Source: Alcaligenaceae bacterium (GTDB lineage Bacteria > Pseudomonadota > Gammaproteobacteria > Burkholderiales > Burkholderiaceae_B). From it: DNA of 64,000 bases. Location of the stretch: contig JACCEP010000001.1 of NCBI GenBank assembly GCA_013416395.1, positions 744,001 through 808,000 of the forward strand. The letters run 5' to 3'. The translations under genes and the position numbers were made by a program. The notes under the pieces were generated by a model. It worked only from the letters and a program-made list of their open reading frames with translations. It was not told where the DNA came from and searched no databases. Below, in pieces: positions 26,075 to 34,228 of the stretch (positions are counted from its first letter, which is position 1; every line of letters begins with the position of its first letter).

Positions 26075-26902
26075 TTACCCGCCAATAAGCACCGTAGCAA
26101 ACTGGCGCCTGACCGCATGAATAACGCTTTGCGACACAATCCAGGATGTTTTCGGGTTGCCTGGCGAAGGGTTGTTGACCAGTGTGGTTTCCAGTGTGCC
26201 CAATGCGCTCTGTACCTTGACGCGATGCTGGTTGCCTGCTGCGCGCGGGTCAACAACCACACGCACCCGTGTTTGCGCCATGCCTACACCAGCCAGTGCG
26301 AGCGTGGCCGCAACGTTCAGGTTTTTGGGGTAGCGCAGGGCGGCCTCGTTGGCGCTGCCTGCAAATAGTTCAACTTCTTCATCCAGCGTGTCGGGGTCTA
26401 TGCCGAGTGCACGTAGCTCTTCACGCCATGCGGCCACAGGCTTGCGTGATTCATATTCCACACTGACAGACGCGATATTGCCCAGGGCGCCCAGATAATC
26501 GAGTGATGCGACAGCCCCCGCAGGAATAATCAAACGGCTTCGGCCTTTGCGGGCCGCGTCGACCATGGCCATGTAGGTTGCACCGTCGGCCAGCGCGCCG
26601 ACCGAGGTCATCAACACGTCAATACCATGCTCAAGAAGCGCAGGAACATGCTCACATGCTGCTCCCTGACTGGCCGCTTCAATGACGAGGGTTGGCTTCC
26701 AGGCTAGCAGTTCGTCCAGTGTGCCGAGCGTTGTCAGGGTTTGTGGGACTTCGCGACGGCGACTGCTTGTGGGGCGCAAAACGACCGCCCAGTCGGTGGG
26801 AAGTGGATCAAATTGCTCCAGGCCGGCCCAGACGTCTTGGGCGATGGAGCCGAAACCAATGAGGGCAATTTTTCGTGGTGTGGGTGAGTGCTCTGTATTC
26901 AT
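26075..26902 (-). CDS. Aspartate dehydrogenase-like protein (NadX family)
   Basis: The 275-aa protein from the ATG at 26902 has an N-terminal Rossmann domain (KIALIGFGSIAQDVW), the ASQGAACEHVPALLEHGIDVLMTSVGAL segment, and a C-terminal catalytic domain (RYPKNLNVAATLALAGVG) that match L-aspartate dehydrogenases. These make iminoaspartate or oxaloacetate from aspartate with NAD(P). In catabolic loci, relatives act on other amino acids. It is divergent from acuI; the gap carries two palindromes. No clear ribosome site is seen upstream of the chosen start. Confidence 0.8.
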   Translation of the reverse strand: MNTEHSPTPRKIALIGFGSIAQDVWAGLEQFDPLPTDWAVVLRPTSSRRREVPQTLTTLGTLDELLAWKPTLVIEAASQGAACEHVPALLEHGIDVLMTSVGALADGATYMAMVDAARKGRSRLIIPAGAVASLDYLGALGNIASVSVEYESRKPVAAWREELRALGIDPDTLDEEVELFAGSANEAALRYPKNLNVAATLALAGVGMAQTRVRVVVDPRAAGNQHRVKVQSALGTLETTLVNNPSPGNPKTSWIVSQSVIHAVRRQFATVLIGG

Positions 26903-27033
26903 GAGTTTGAACGCATTGATAATGTGATGGACTGCCCTATGATACCGGGTGGCCCTGCGCACGGTGCGCCAGCCAGATTTTTGTGATGGTGAATGTAGCG
27001 AAGTGATACGCTGGCCTTGCTTGACCCTACTAA

Positions 27034-27045
27034 TAGACTGGTCTA
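27034..27045. promoter_or_regulatory. TetR-type operator-like palindrome 1
   Basis: TAGAC-TG-GTCTA has perfect 5-bp arms. It resembles TAGAC/GTCTA boxes of NemR-like TetR repressors. A second, similar site lies 91 bp further on. Confidence 0.55.
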
Positions 27046-27124
27046 GGCTGCTCACAACCTATGCGCCTGTTTGCCAGCTGTTTTTTTGCCAGCCTGGCCT
27101 CATAAAAATTTTTTATTCAATACT

Positions 27125-27136
27125 CAGACTAGTCTG
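27125..27136. promoter_or_regulatory. TetR-type operator-like palindrome 2
   Basis: CAGACTAGTCTG is a perfect 12-bp palindrome with the same AGAC..GTCT core as the site at 27034. It lies 18 bases before the GTG start of acuI, overlapping its likely leader or promoter. Confidence 0.6.
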
Positions 27137-27154
27137 GTTCAGGAGATTTCGATC

Positions 27155-28141
27155 GTGTTCAAAGCAATTATGTTGCGTAAAGCAGAAGATGGATCAACCC
27201 TTGCAGGCATAGAGCAGGTCGATCCGGCTGACTTGCCCGAAGGTGAGGTGGAAATTCAGGTTGCTTATTCCACGCTCAATTACAAAGATGGTCTGGCTAT
27301 TACCGGGCGCAGCCCCGTCGTCAGAAAATGGCCCATGGTGCCTGGCATTGATCTGGCTGGCACCGTCGTGCACAGCAGCGATGCCAACTTTCCTGAAGGA
27401 AGCGAGGTCATCGTCAATGGCCATGGCATGGGCGAGCTGCATTGGGGTGGTTTAGCACAACGTGCACGCGTTCCAGCCGCCTGGCTGACGCGCAGGCCAG
27501 AGGCCTTGAGCGCAAAGAATGCCATGGGCATAGGTACTGCCGGTTATACCGCCATGTTGTCTGTGCTTGCGCTTGAGCGTCAGGCGGTAAAACCAGCAGA
27601 TGGCCCTGTATTGGTCACCGGAGCCAATGGCGGTGTGGGCAGTTTTGCTGTGGCCTTATTGGCCAAACGTGGCTACGAGGTGCATGCGTCAACAGGCCGT
27701 ATGTCAGAGGCCGAACGTCTGAAGTCGCTGGGAGCACACGCCGTCATCGACAGAGCCGAGCTGTCTGAAAAAGGCAAGCCTCTGCAAAAAGAACATTGGG
27801 CGGGTGCCATAGATTGCGTCGGCAGCCATACCCTTGCCAATGTGTGTGCACAGACGCGCTACGGCGGCACAGTGACCGCATGTGGTCTGGCGCAAGGGCT
27901 AGATTTTTCTGCTACGGTTGCGCCGTTTATTTTGCGAGGCATTGCCTTGGTCGGTATCGACAGCGTTTATGCGCCTGAAGCCTTGCGCACGCAGGCATGG
28001 AATTGCCTCGCACAGGAAGCAGACACGGCCATGCTATCGGCGATCACGCATACGCTATCGCTCGAAGAGTGCGTGGATGCCGCCCATAAGCTGCTGGAGG
28101 GCCAGATAAAGGGACGCCTCATCGTCGATCTGGCGGCCTGA
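27155..28141 (+). CDS. acuI: Acrylyl-CoA reductase AcuI-like MDR oxidoreductase
   Basis: The 328-aa zinc-free medium-chain reductase of the YhdH/AcuI group starts at a GTG with AGGAGA eight bases upstream. Hallmarks are STLNYKDGLAITGRSPVVRKWPMVPGIDLAGTV, the NADPH motif VTGANGGVGSFAVALLAKRGY and RGIALVGIDSVYAP near the C-terminus. AcuI reduces acrylyl-CoA to propionyl-CoA and also detoxifies this electrophile. Its stop is followed one base later by an acyl-CoA dehydrogenase start, so the two are an operon. Confidence 0.88.
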   Translation: MFKAIMLRKAEDGSTLAGIEQVDPADLPEGEVEIQVAYSTLNYKDGLAITGRSPVVRKWPMVPGIDLAGTVVHSSDANFPEGSEVIVNGHGMGELHWGGLAQRARVPAAWLTRRPEALSAKNAMGIGTAGYTAMLSVLALERQAVKPADGPVLVTGANGGVGSFAVALLAKRGYEVHASTGRMSEAERLKSLGAHAVIDRAELSEKGKPLQKEHWAGAIDCVGSHTLANVCAQTRYGGTVTACGLAQGLDFSATVAPFILRGIALVGIDSVYAPEALRTQAWNCLAQEADTAMLSAITHTLSLEECVDAAHKLLEGQIKGRLIVDLAA

Positions 28142-28142
28142 C

Positions 28143-29300
28143 ATGCAGACGTGCGAACGCTTCGACGCGGCACTTACATCATCCGAGCAAACGCTCATTA
28201 TCAAGGCGCGCAAGTTTGCGGCCCAGCAATTGCCTGAAGCGACAGTCGCTAACAGTGGCGAGCATCGGCAACTGCTAAGCCGGGCCTGTCATGAGGGGCT
28301 GGCCGGTATTGAGGTGCCGGTACAAATGGGGGGCGCCTCGGCGTCTTTCTCTACCAGAATGAGGGTGTGCGAAGAGTTGGCGCGCCACCATGCCGGGTTT
28401 GCGTTCTCATTGGTCAATCATCACAACATTGTTTCGCGGGTTGCGCATTCGGGGCAGCCTGCTTTGCGAGACAGTTTGGTGCCCCTGATGCTGGCGGGGG
28501 AACGCATAGGCTGCACCGCCATGACCGAGCCCCAGTCTGGCAGTGACTTTACCGCCATGCAGACTACAGCCGTGCCGCACGACAATGGCTGGCTGCTCAA
28601 TGGCGCAAAGGCTTGGATAACCAATGCCAGTCTGGCTGATGTGTTTCTTGTTTATGCACAAACTGATGTCACTGCGGGTGCCAAAGGGGTGGGCGGGTTT
28701 ATTGTCTTTGCAGACGACCCAGGGTTTAAGCGTGAGCCGGCCTACACAGTCGCCGGCACTGAGGGCATGGGGGTAGGTGAGTTCTGTCTGACTGACTGCT
28801 TTATCCCCGAAGAGCGGTTGCTGTACCCACCCGGCGACGGCTTTTATGCTGCGATGCGCGGGGTGAACCAGGCACGGGTTCATGTGGCCGCCATAAATGC
28901 CGCCATGCTCGATACCGCATTGAGCACGGCTTGCGGCTATAGTGAATCCAGGCAGGCGTTTGGCAAACCGGTGATGGCGTTTCAGGGGTTAAGCTGGTCG
29001 CTCGCCGGTGTGGCGACACATTTGGAGGCCATGCGTTTGCTTGCCTATGCTGGTGCACAGGTCATTGATGCCGGGCAAGATGCACAGGGTATCGCAGCCA
29101 TGGCAAAAAAATATGCCAACGATCATACACTTCAGGCGATATCAACCTGCATGCAGGCCATGGGTGCTCACGGTCTGACACCACAGGCTGGGTTGGACCG
29201 CATGCTTATCTGGGCCAAGGCGTTTTGTTATACCGATGGCACACCCGAAATGATGAATGAGCGCATTGTGCGCCAGTTGCGCAAGGTGCATCAGTCTTAG
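28143..29300 (+). CDS. Acyl-CoA dehydrogenase with Asp at the catalytic position
   Basis: The 385-aa acyl-CoA dehydrogenase has a flavin-binding beta-domain (CTAMTEPQSGSDF, AWITNAS) and C-terminal helices (GYSESRQAFGKPVMAFQGL). The C-terminal catalytic segment reads CYTDGTPEMMNERI, so the usual Glu of the EGT motif is Asp365; helix G (GVNQARVHVAAINAAML) offers no alternative Glu. It is either a subfamily that uses Asp as base or an enzyme with altered activity. It is coupled to acuI, so a short-chain acyl-CoA is the likely substrate. Confidence 0.85.
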   Translation: MQTCERFDAALTSSEQTLIIKARKFAAQQLPEATVANSGEHRQLLSRACHEGLAGIEVPVQMGGASASFSTRMRVCEELARHHAGFAFSLVNHHNIVSRVAHSGQPALRDSLVPLMLAGERIGCTAMTEPQSGSDFTAMQTTAVPHDNGWLLNGAKAWITNASLADVFLVYAQTDVTAGAKGVGGFIVFADDPGFKREPAYTVAGTEGMGVGEFCLTDCFIPEERLLYPPGDGFYAAMRGVNQARVHVAAINAAMLDTALSTACGYSESRQAFGKPVMAFQGLSWSLAGVATHLEAMRLLAYAGAQVIDAGQDAQGIAAMAKKYANDHTLQAISTCMQAMGAHGLTPQAGLDRMLIWAKAFCYTDGTPEMMNERIVRQLRKVHQS

Positions 29301-29322
29301 TGTTTGTCCGACTATAAGCAGC

Positions 29323-29344
29323 TTGCCGAGAGCCATCTCGGCAA
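29323..29344 (+). terminator. Perfect 9-bp stem-loop after the acuI operon
   Basis: TTGCCGAGA and TCTCGGCAA flank a GCCA loop, starting 22 bases after the acyl-CoA dehydrogenase stop. It is energetically strong but has no U-run. It probably ends or stabilises the acuI transcript before the dienelactone hydrolase gene. Confidence 0.5.
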
Positions 29345-29409
29345 TGTCATTGTGATGCCGACAGCCGTTGGCATTGCCTTACGTGCCTACAATATAAGGA
29401 GTTAAGGAT

Positions 29410-30102
29410 ATGAGTCACGTCACCCTGATTAGTAAAGAAGGCAAAGAGTTTGACGCCTACTTCGTCGAAGCGTCCACCATAAACGCACCCGGTATCGTGC
29501 TGGTGCAGGAGATATTCGGCATTAACGCCGCCATGCGCACCGCCGCTGAGCGTTGGGCCAGCCTTGGCTATAACGTCATATGCCCAGATCTGTTCTGGCG
29601 CAAAGAGGCCGGTGTCGAACTGGAACCGTCCAACCCCGAAGATTTTGCGCGTGGTGTTGAGTTCATGCAAAGCATGGACGAAGATTTAACCGTCTCCGAC
29701 CTGGAGGTGGCGCGCACCTGGCTGTCTCATAAAATCGGTAACAACCGTATTGCTGGCCTGGGTTACTGCTGGGGCGGTCGACTTGTGGTTCGCATGGCCG
29801 CCGATGCCGGCGTCAACTGTGCAGTGAGCTATTACGGTGTGGGGTTGCAGCAGCTTATTCCTGCGACGCCTGCTTCAGCGGTTCCTACGCTATTGCATAT
29901 CGCTGCGCTGGATGCCTACGTGCCGGAACCGGTGCGCGAAACGATTCTTGAGGCAATCAAAGGCAGGCCGGGCTGGGAAGCACACGTGTATGCAGATTGT
30001 GATCACGCTTTCGCCCGACCAGGCGGTGTGCATGCCGATGAAGCGGCTGCCAAGATGGCAGAAGAACGCTCACTTGCGTTTATGCAGCAACACACTGCTT
30101 AA
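29410..30102 (+). CDS. Dienelactone hydrolase family protein
   Basis: The 230-aa alpha/beta-hydrolase has the complete dienelactone hydrolase active site: Cys120 in GLGYCWGG, Asp168 in ALDAYVPEP, His199 in CDHAFARPGG and Glu34 in VQEIFGIN. The length matches the family (about 235 aa). It would hydrolyse a lactone or ester in the cytoplasm. AAGGAG precedes the ATG by ten bases. No chlorocatechol or gentisate ring-cleavage gene is adjacent, so the substrate is open. Confidence 0.9.
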   Translation: MSHVTLISKEGKEFDAYFVEASTINAPGIVLVQEIFGINAAMRTAAERWASLGYNVICPDLFWRKEAGVELEPSNPEDFARGVEFMQSMDEDLTVSDLEVARTWLSHKIGNNRIAGLGYCWGGRLVVRMAADAGVNCAVSYYGVGLQQLIPATPASAVPTLLHIAALDAYVPEPVRETILEAIKGRPGWEAHVYADCDHAFARPGGVHADEAAAKMAEERSLAFMQQHTA

Positions 30103-30238
30103 GGCTTTAAGGTTGGCGGCGCCCGCGTGATGGCTGTATGTCTTGGTGGTTCATAGGGACGGCCGGGGCGTTGTCATTCAGAGAAGCGAATGTCAGTATT
30201 TGCTATGCGACGACCCGCCGCATGGCATTGAAGCAAGG

Positions 30239-31162
30239 TCAATCCTGATCAATGTCGCCGCCAACCTGAGCGTTCTCGCCCGCCTGCCCTGACATAACAC
30301 GCCGCGAACCATGATGGTTCGCGTAAAACCACGTGAACTCGGCGCCCAATAAGAACACCTGCGCGGCGTAGTAAACCCAGATCAACACAACGACGAGTGA
30401 GCCGGCGGCGGTTAGTGATGAAATGGTGGAGCTCTTGCCCACATACAAGCCGATCAGCACCTTGCCAACCTCAAACAAAACCGCCGTGACGAGTGCGCCA
30501 ATAAAGACATCGCGCCAGGCAATTGAGGCCTGTGGCATATATTTGAAGATTAGCGCAAACAGTATGGTTGAGATAAAAAGTGAGGCGAGTGCGTTCAGGC
30601 CTTGCATCAGCACCTCCCAGCCAGGGAACAGCCCGAGCATGCTATTACCCAGAGCCGCCAAGCCTGTGCTTACGGCCAGGGACACCAGAAGCAGAAAACC
30701 AAGACCCAGCACCAGGCCCAATGAAAGCAATCTTGCGCGCAGCATGCGCCACCAGCCCCCGACCTTAGCCGACGCCGGCACTTGCCAGATGCGGTCAAGT
30801 GCGCTCTGCAATTCGGCAAAGACGCGTGTGGCCCCTACGATCAAGATGATGACGCTGATAATGGTCGCGGTAATGCCCTGGGTGGGCTTGTCTGCACTGC
30901 GAATGAGTGCCTGCACACTCTCGGCGCCGTCCTGACCGACCAGGCCTCCCAACTGCTGGATGACTTCTCCGCGCACGGCATCCTGGCCCCAGATTAAACC
31001 TGCCACGGCGATGACGATGATTAACAAAGGCGCTATGGAAAATACAGTGTAGAACGCGATGGCTGCGCCCATGCTCGAGGCATAGTCGTCGCTCCATGCC
31101 TTGTAGGAGCACTTTGCGAGATTAAAAAACTGTCTGGGGGTCAGAAACATAGGGGCCACCAT
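30239..31162 (-). CDS. YihY/BrkB family inner-membrane protein
   Basis: The 307-aa membrane protein has about six hydrophobic helices and the family motifs ASSMGAAIAFYTVFSIAPLLIIVIAVAGLIWG near the N-terminus and LIWVYYAAQVFLLGAEFTWFYA near the C-terminus. Once annotated as ribonuclease BN by mistake, the family is now regarded as a membrane protein of unknown, perhaps transport, function. Two ATG codons (31162, 31150) are possible starts; neither has a clear ribosome site. Confidence 0.87.
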   Translation of the reverse strand: MVAPMFLTPRQFFNLAKCSYKAWSDDYASSMGAAIAFYTVFSIAPLLIIVIAVAGLIWGQDAVRGEVIQQLGGLVGQDGAESVQALIRSADKPTQGITATIISVIILIVGATRVFAELQSALDRIWQVPASAKVGGWWRMLRARLLSLGLVLGLGFLLLVSLAVSTGLAALGNSMLGLFPGWEVLMQGLNALASLFISTILFALIFKYMPQASIAWRDVFIGALVTAVLFEVGKVLIGLYVGKSSTISSLTAAGSLVVVLIWVYYAAQVFLLGAEFTWFYANHHGSRRVMSGQAGENAQVGGDIDQD

Positions 31163-31247
31163 TTAAAGCAGTTAAGAGCGCAGTTACAACATATTGCCAC
31201 GATCGCGGCAAGCACATATAGTCCAGCTGTGGGTGGAGTTTAACTAA

Positions 31248-31314
31248 AGGTAACCATGCCGTGCATTGAGTACGTTCGCCAAGCACCTCCAGAGGTAACG
31301 ACGCCGTGCATTGA
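31248..31314 (+). repeat. Pair of 22-nt direct repeats upstream of the outer-membrane protein gene
   Basis: Copies at 31248-31269 and 31293-31314 share the form AGGTAAC..GCCGTGCATTGA with two mismatches, spaced 45 bp start to start. They lie between the divergent YihY and beta-barrel genes. A small hairpin (TACCGG/CCGGTA, 31354-31370) follows before the ATG at 31393. Binding sites for a regulator in tandem are one explanation. Confidence 0.7.
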
Positions 31315-31392
31315 CGCAGCAGGGTGTGCGCAACAACCACTAACAGAAGTAACTACCGGTCTTTCCGGTAAAAAAATCATAATGGAGAGACA

Positions 31393-32190
31393 ATGAATTC
31401 GAAATATTTGCAGTGTCTGCTCATCAGCGCGCTTGGCAGCGGCTCATGTTTTGCCGCAGACACGCAGGCAGATCAAGGGGCATACGTTGGGCTTTTTGGT
31501 GGTACAGGCGCAGCCATTGCGACCAGCCTGCAACAAAAGGGCGCGGTGCATCTTAACGATGTCCACTCGCTGCCCATTAATGCAAAGGGATCCACCGGAA
31601 GCAGTACCCGTGTCTCCATGGGCGGGGTTCAGGCAGGGTATGAATGGCGTCGCTGGGACCTTGGGCAATCCAGATGGGGCATGAAGCCTGCGGTAGAGCT
31701 TGAAGGTATTTTTCTTGGAAAATACTCTCCCACGGGCACTATGCCTGTCAGGCCCCGTGCCTTGGGAACGCAATATGTGACCATACCCATGAGAACTAAT
31801 CTATTGCTCGCCAATGCGGTGTTCACGATTCAAACCCCTTACTCGAACAAGATTTTTCCCTATGTTGGTGTGGGTGCAGGTGCTGCGTTCGTGTCTATCA
31901 AGGGGTCAGACTCTGCCAACCCTTCAGAGCCGGGAATAAATCATTTCAATTCAGATCCCGACGCCTCAAGCACCGCGTTCGCCATGCAGATAAAGGCGGG
32001 TGTAAAGGGAGAAATTTATAAAAATTTATATCTGTTTACCGAGTACCGATATGTTTCCATTAACGCTACAAGTTATGACTTTGGCGCCACGGATTATCCG
32101 GGCGTGCATCTGCCAACGGCACCTTGGCGCGTGAATCTGGGGCGTCAGCAATACAATTTTGTTGTCGCTGGGCTGCAGTACAAATTTTGA
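31393..32190 (+). CDS. Outer-membrane beta-barrel protein
   Basis: The 265-aa protein has a signal peptide (residues 1 to about 21, ending CFAADTQ) and an OmpA/OmpW-type barrel: alternating strands such as AYVGLFGGTGAAIA, GGVQAGYEWR, KIFPYVGVGAGAAFVSIKG, and LYLFTEYRYVSI. It ends in VAGLQYKF, the C-terminal Phe signature recognised by the BAM machinery. GGAGAG lies near the ATG. Its last 46 bases overlap the end of the convergent LysR gene. The function (pore or adhesin) is not evident. Confidence 0.82.
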   Translation: MNSKYLQCLLISALGSGSCFAADTQADQGAYVGLFGGTGAAIATSLQQKGAVHLNDVHSLPINAKGSTGSSTRVSMGGVQAGYEWRRWDLGQSRWGMKPAVELEGIFLGKYSPTGTMPVRPRALGTQYVTIPMRTNLLLANAVFTIQTPYSNKIFPYVGVGAGAAFVSIKGSDSANPSEPGINHFNSDPDASSTAFAMQIKAGVKGEIYKNLYLFTEYRYVSINATSYDFGATDYPGVHLPTAPWRVNLGRQQYNFVVAGLQYKF

Positions 32191-33170
32191 GCCTGCGCGG
32201 CAAGGCATTGCAGATTCATTGTTCGTGTTTGTTCGATAATATAGTCAATAAATACGCGGATTCTGGCGGGAAGCTGTTTGCGGCTTAAATAGCAGAGATA
32301 GTGGCCGCCAGTATCGGGTGCATACTGATCCAGGCAGGTCAGCAGCTGTTGGGTTCTGCATAAATCGCTCACCAGGTAGTCGGGCAGTTGTGCCAGACCC
32401 TGACCCTGCAGCACGGCTTGCAGCACCAGGTCGAGGTCATTGAAGACATATTGGCCTGACAACGGGTGCTTTTGTTCGATGCCACCCACCTTGAACTCCC
32501 AGTCCCTGATGCGTCCCGACGGTGTTCGGAAGTTGATGCAATGGTGCGCGTTCAAATCATCAATGTGACGCGGCAAGCCTGTGGTCTTTGCGTATAGCGG
32601 CGATGCACATACAACCTGCTGCATGGGGATCAGCTGTCGCGCTACGATGTCGCTGTCTTCCATCTGGCCATCACGAAAAGAGATATCGATGCGATCTGCC
32701 GTGAAGTCCGCCCGTCGGTCGTCCAGCAAGAGTTCCAGGGTGATGTCCGGAAATTGCGCATGAAAGCCTTGCAGAAGTGGGCCGATCACCTTGCGACCAA
32801 AGCCTGGCGTCGCATGCAGACATAGGTGGCCGTGTGGTGGCCCATCGCGCAACTCGCGCATGTCTTCCAGGGCGTGAACAATACGTTTTACGCCCGGCTG
32901 GCAGTTTTTATAAAACAGTTCGCCTTCTCGCGTCAGCGAGGTGCTTCGCGTGGTTCGGTGAAACAGGCGTGCATCCAGTTGCGTCTCCAGCTTTTGCACA
33001 CTGCGGCTGACGGCAGAGCGGCCTATGCCAAGACGATCACTCGCCCTGGAAAAGCTGCCCTCGTCGGCGACGGCCAGAAAGGCGACCACACCCGCATAGC
33101 TGGTGACAAAACTGCCGGCGAGGGCGTCAGGCGCGCCGGAGGGAATATGTTGAAGAAGATTATTAGACAT
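32145..33170 (-). CDS. LysR family transcriptional regulator
   Basis: The 341-aa regulator has its helix-turn-helix at residues about 25-85 (VVAFLAVADEGSFSRASDRLGIGRSAVSRSVQKLETQLDARLFHRTTRSTSLT) and a LysR substrate-binding domain beyond. It carries an N-terminal extension of about 25 residues and a C-terminal tail longer than usual (about 300 aa is standard). The tail, ending TTKLYC, is read through the antisense of the barrel gene. No divergent partner gene lies within 400 bp upstream. Confidence 0.85.
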   Translation of the reverse strand: MSNNLLQHIPSGAPDALAGSFVTSYAGVVAFLAVADEGSFSRASDRLGIGRSAVSRSVQKLETQLDARLFHRTTRSTSLTREGELFYKNCQPGVKRIVHALEDMRELRDGPPHGHLCLHATPGFGRKVIGPLLQGFHAQFPDITLELLLDDRRADFTADRIDISFRDGQMEDSDIVARQLIPMQQVVCASPLYAKTTGLPRHIDDLNAHHCINFRTPSGRIRDWEFKVGGIEQKHPLSGQYVFNDLDLVLQAVLQGQGLAQLPDYLVSDLCRTQQLLTCLDQYAPDTGGHYLCYLSRKQLPARIRVFIDYIIEQTRTMNLQCLAAQAQNLYCSPATTKLYC

Positions 33171-33585
33171 TGCAGTACACGCCGAGGTTTTTATACAAGA
33201 TTAGATGTATGGAAGCCTCAATGCGTGACACCGTCAGCGGATTTATTTATAGCGTTACATCTGCCGTCGAGTGTGAGTGTGGAAAAAAATCGGCCATCCC
33301 GACTACGTGTGGGTATAGCTGTTTTTTCGAGAGTCAATGCCGAGAGGCCAAAAAAAGTGACAGCGCTTCGCCGTGGGTCGACACAAGAGAAAGGCGACAC
33401 AGGCTCGCGCGGATGCTTTCAACACGCGTTTATTGGTGCCTTCAAGGCAACACGATGGCACCCTTTGCGTGTCTACCGCCCGGTTGAGTGCGTGCCTAGA
33501 ATTTGTCTTATGGGGTGTCTTGCAAACACTGACCAGATCACTGAAATTCTGAGCGCTACATGGCTCATCCCAACGGGAGTACATC
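33171..33585. other. 415-bp gap without a recognised gene
   Basis: The stretch separates the LysR gene from the divergent DUF4148 gene. Frames in it give no recognisable protein on either strand, and no clear dyad or tRNA was seen. It presumably holds the promoters of both genes. Confidence 0.4.
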
Positions 33586-33942
33586 ATGAAAGCAGTTAAA
33601 ACCATCATCTTCGCCACGGGCATTCTTCTTGCGGGCGGCGCATACGCACACGGCGTTCAGCACGAAATGCCGACGACTCAGTATCAATTTAACAATGACG
33701 TGGAACAGCCTGACTCTACCATTGTGCCGTTCCAGCATCCCAAAACCCGGGCCGAGGTGGTTCAGGCGTTTCAATCTGCCCGGGCCGCAGGTCTGATCTG
33801 GCAGGGCGAGTCGGATAATCACATTCCTGCTGCAGGCCTGACTTCAGAGGTGCCCCGTGCACAAGTGCTGAAAGAGCTGGCTGAGGCACGGGCTGCGGGC
33901 CAGTTGAGGGAAGGCGAGCTTAACTACGTTGTTGCATCGTAA
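33586..33942 (+). CDS. DUF4148 domain protein
   Basis: This small secreted or periplasmic protein of 118 aa has a signal peptide (residues 1 to about 21, cleavage after GGAYA). The mature part contains two related short repeats, KTRAEVVQAFQSARAAGLI and VPRAQVLKELAEARAAGQL, each followed by an acidic segment (WQGES, REGEL). This is the DUF4148 pattern, a family expanded in Burkholderiales and of unknown role. GGGAG precedes the ATG. Confidence 0.85.
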   Translation: MKAVKTIIFATGILLAGGAYAHGVQHEMPTTQYQFNNDVEQPDSTIVPFQHPKTRAEVVQAFQSARAAGLIWQGESDNHIPAAGLTSEVPRAQVLKELAEARAAGQLREGELNYVVAS

Positions 33943-34228
33943 TTGACCCATTTTTTGCCGTTCACATTCACTTCCTGCAATATTGGCGGCGTGGCCCCGA
34001 GGCTATGCTGCCATTTCGCTACAGGGTAAACACTGATCCTTAATGTCCTCCAGCGACATGGTGCCGTCCTCTAATGATCTGTTGCCGACGCTGCCACACC
34101 TCTACCATTTGCGTGACTCACTGATTCATCCCTATTACGCCGATAACTGGCTGTTCCCCGCTGAGCTTTCAGAGAAAAGCCGCGCCCAGAACAGCCACGG
34201 CAACAACACATACACCAGGAGACACGCA

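Noticed and set aside
30239-31162. Ribonuclease BN annotation for the YihY protein
   Set aside because: The sequence is a six-helix membrane protein of the YihY/BrkB family; the RNase BN label is a historical misassignment.
32826-33599. 257-codon plus-strand frame antisense to the LysR gene and running into the gap
   Set aside because: Low-complexity residue mix, no recognisable domain, and it overlaps both the LysR HTH region and the DUF4148 start.
34043-34228. 62-codon in-frame extension upstream of the Liv receptor
   Set aside because: The extension places about 60 polar residues before a perfect signal peptide, and the ATG at 34229 has an ideal ribosome site. It is treated as untranslated leader, although the open frame could be a remnant.
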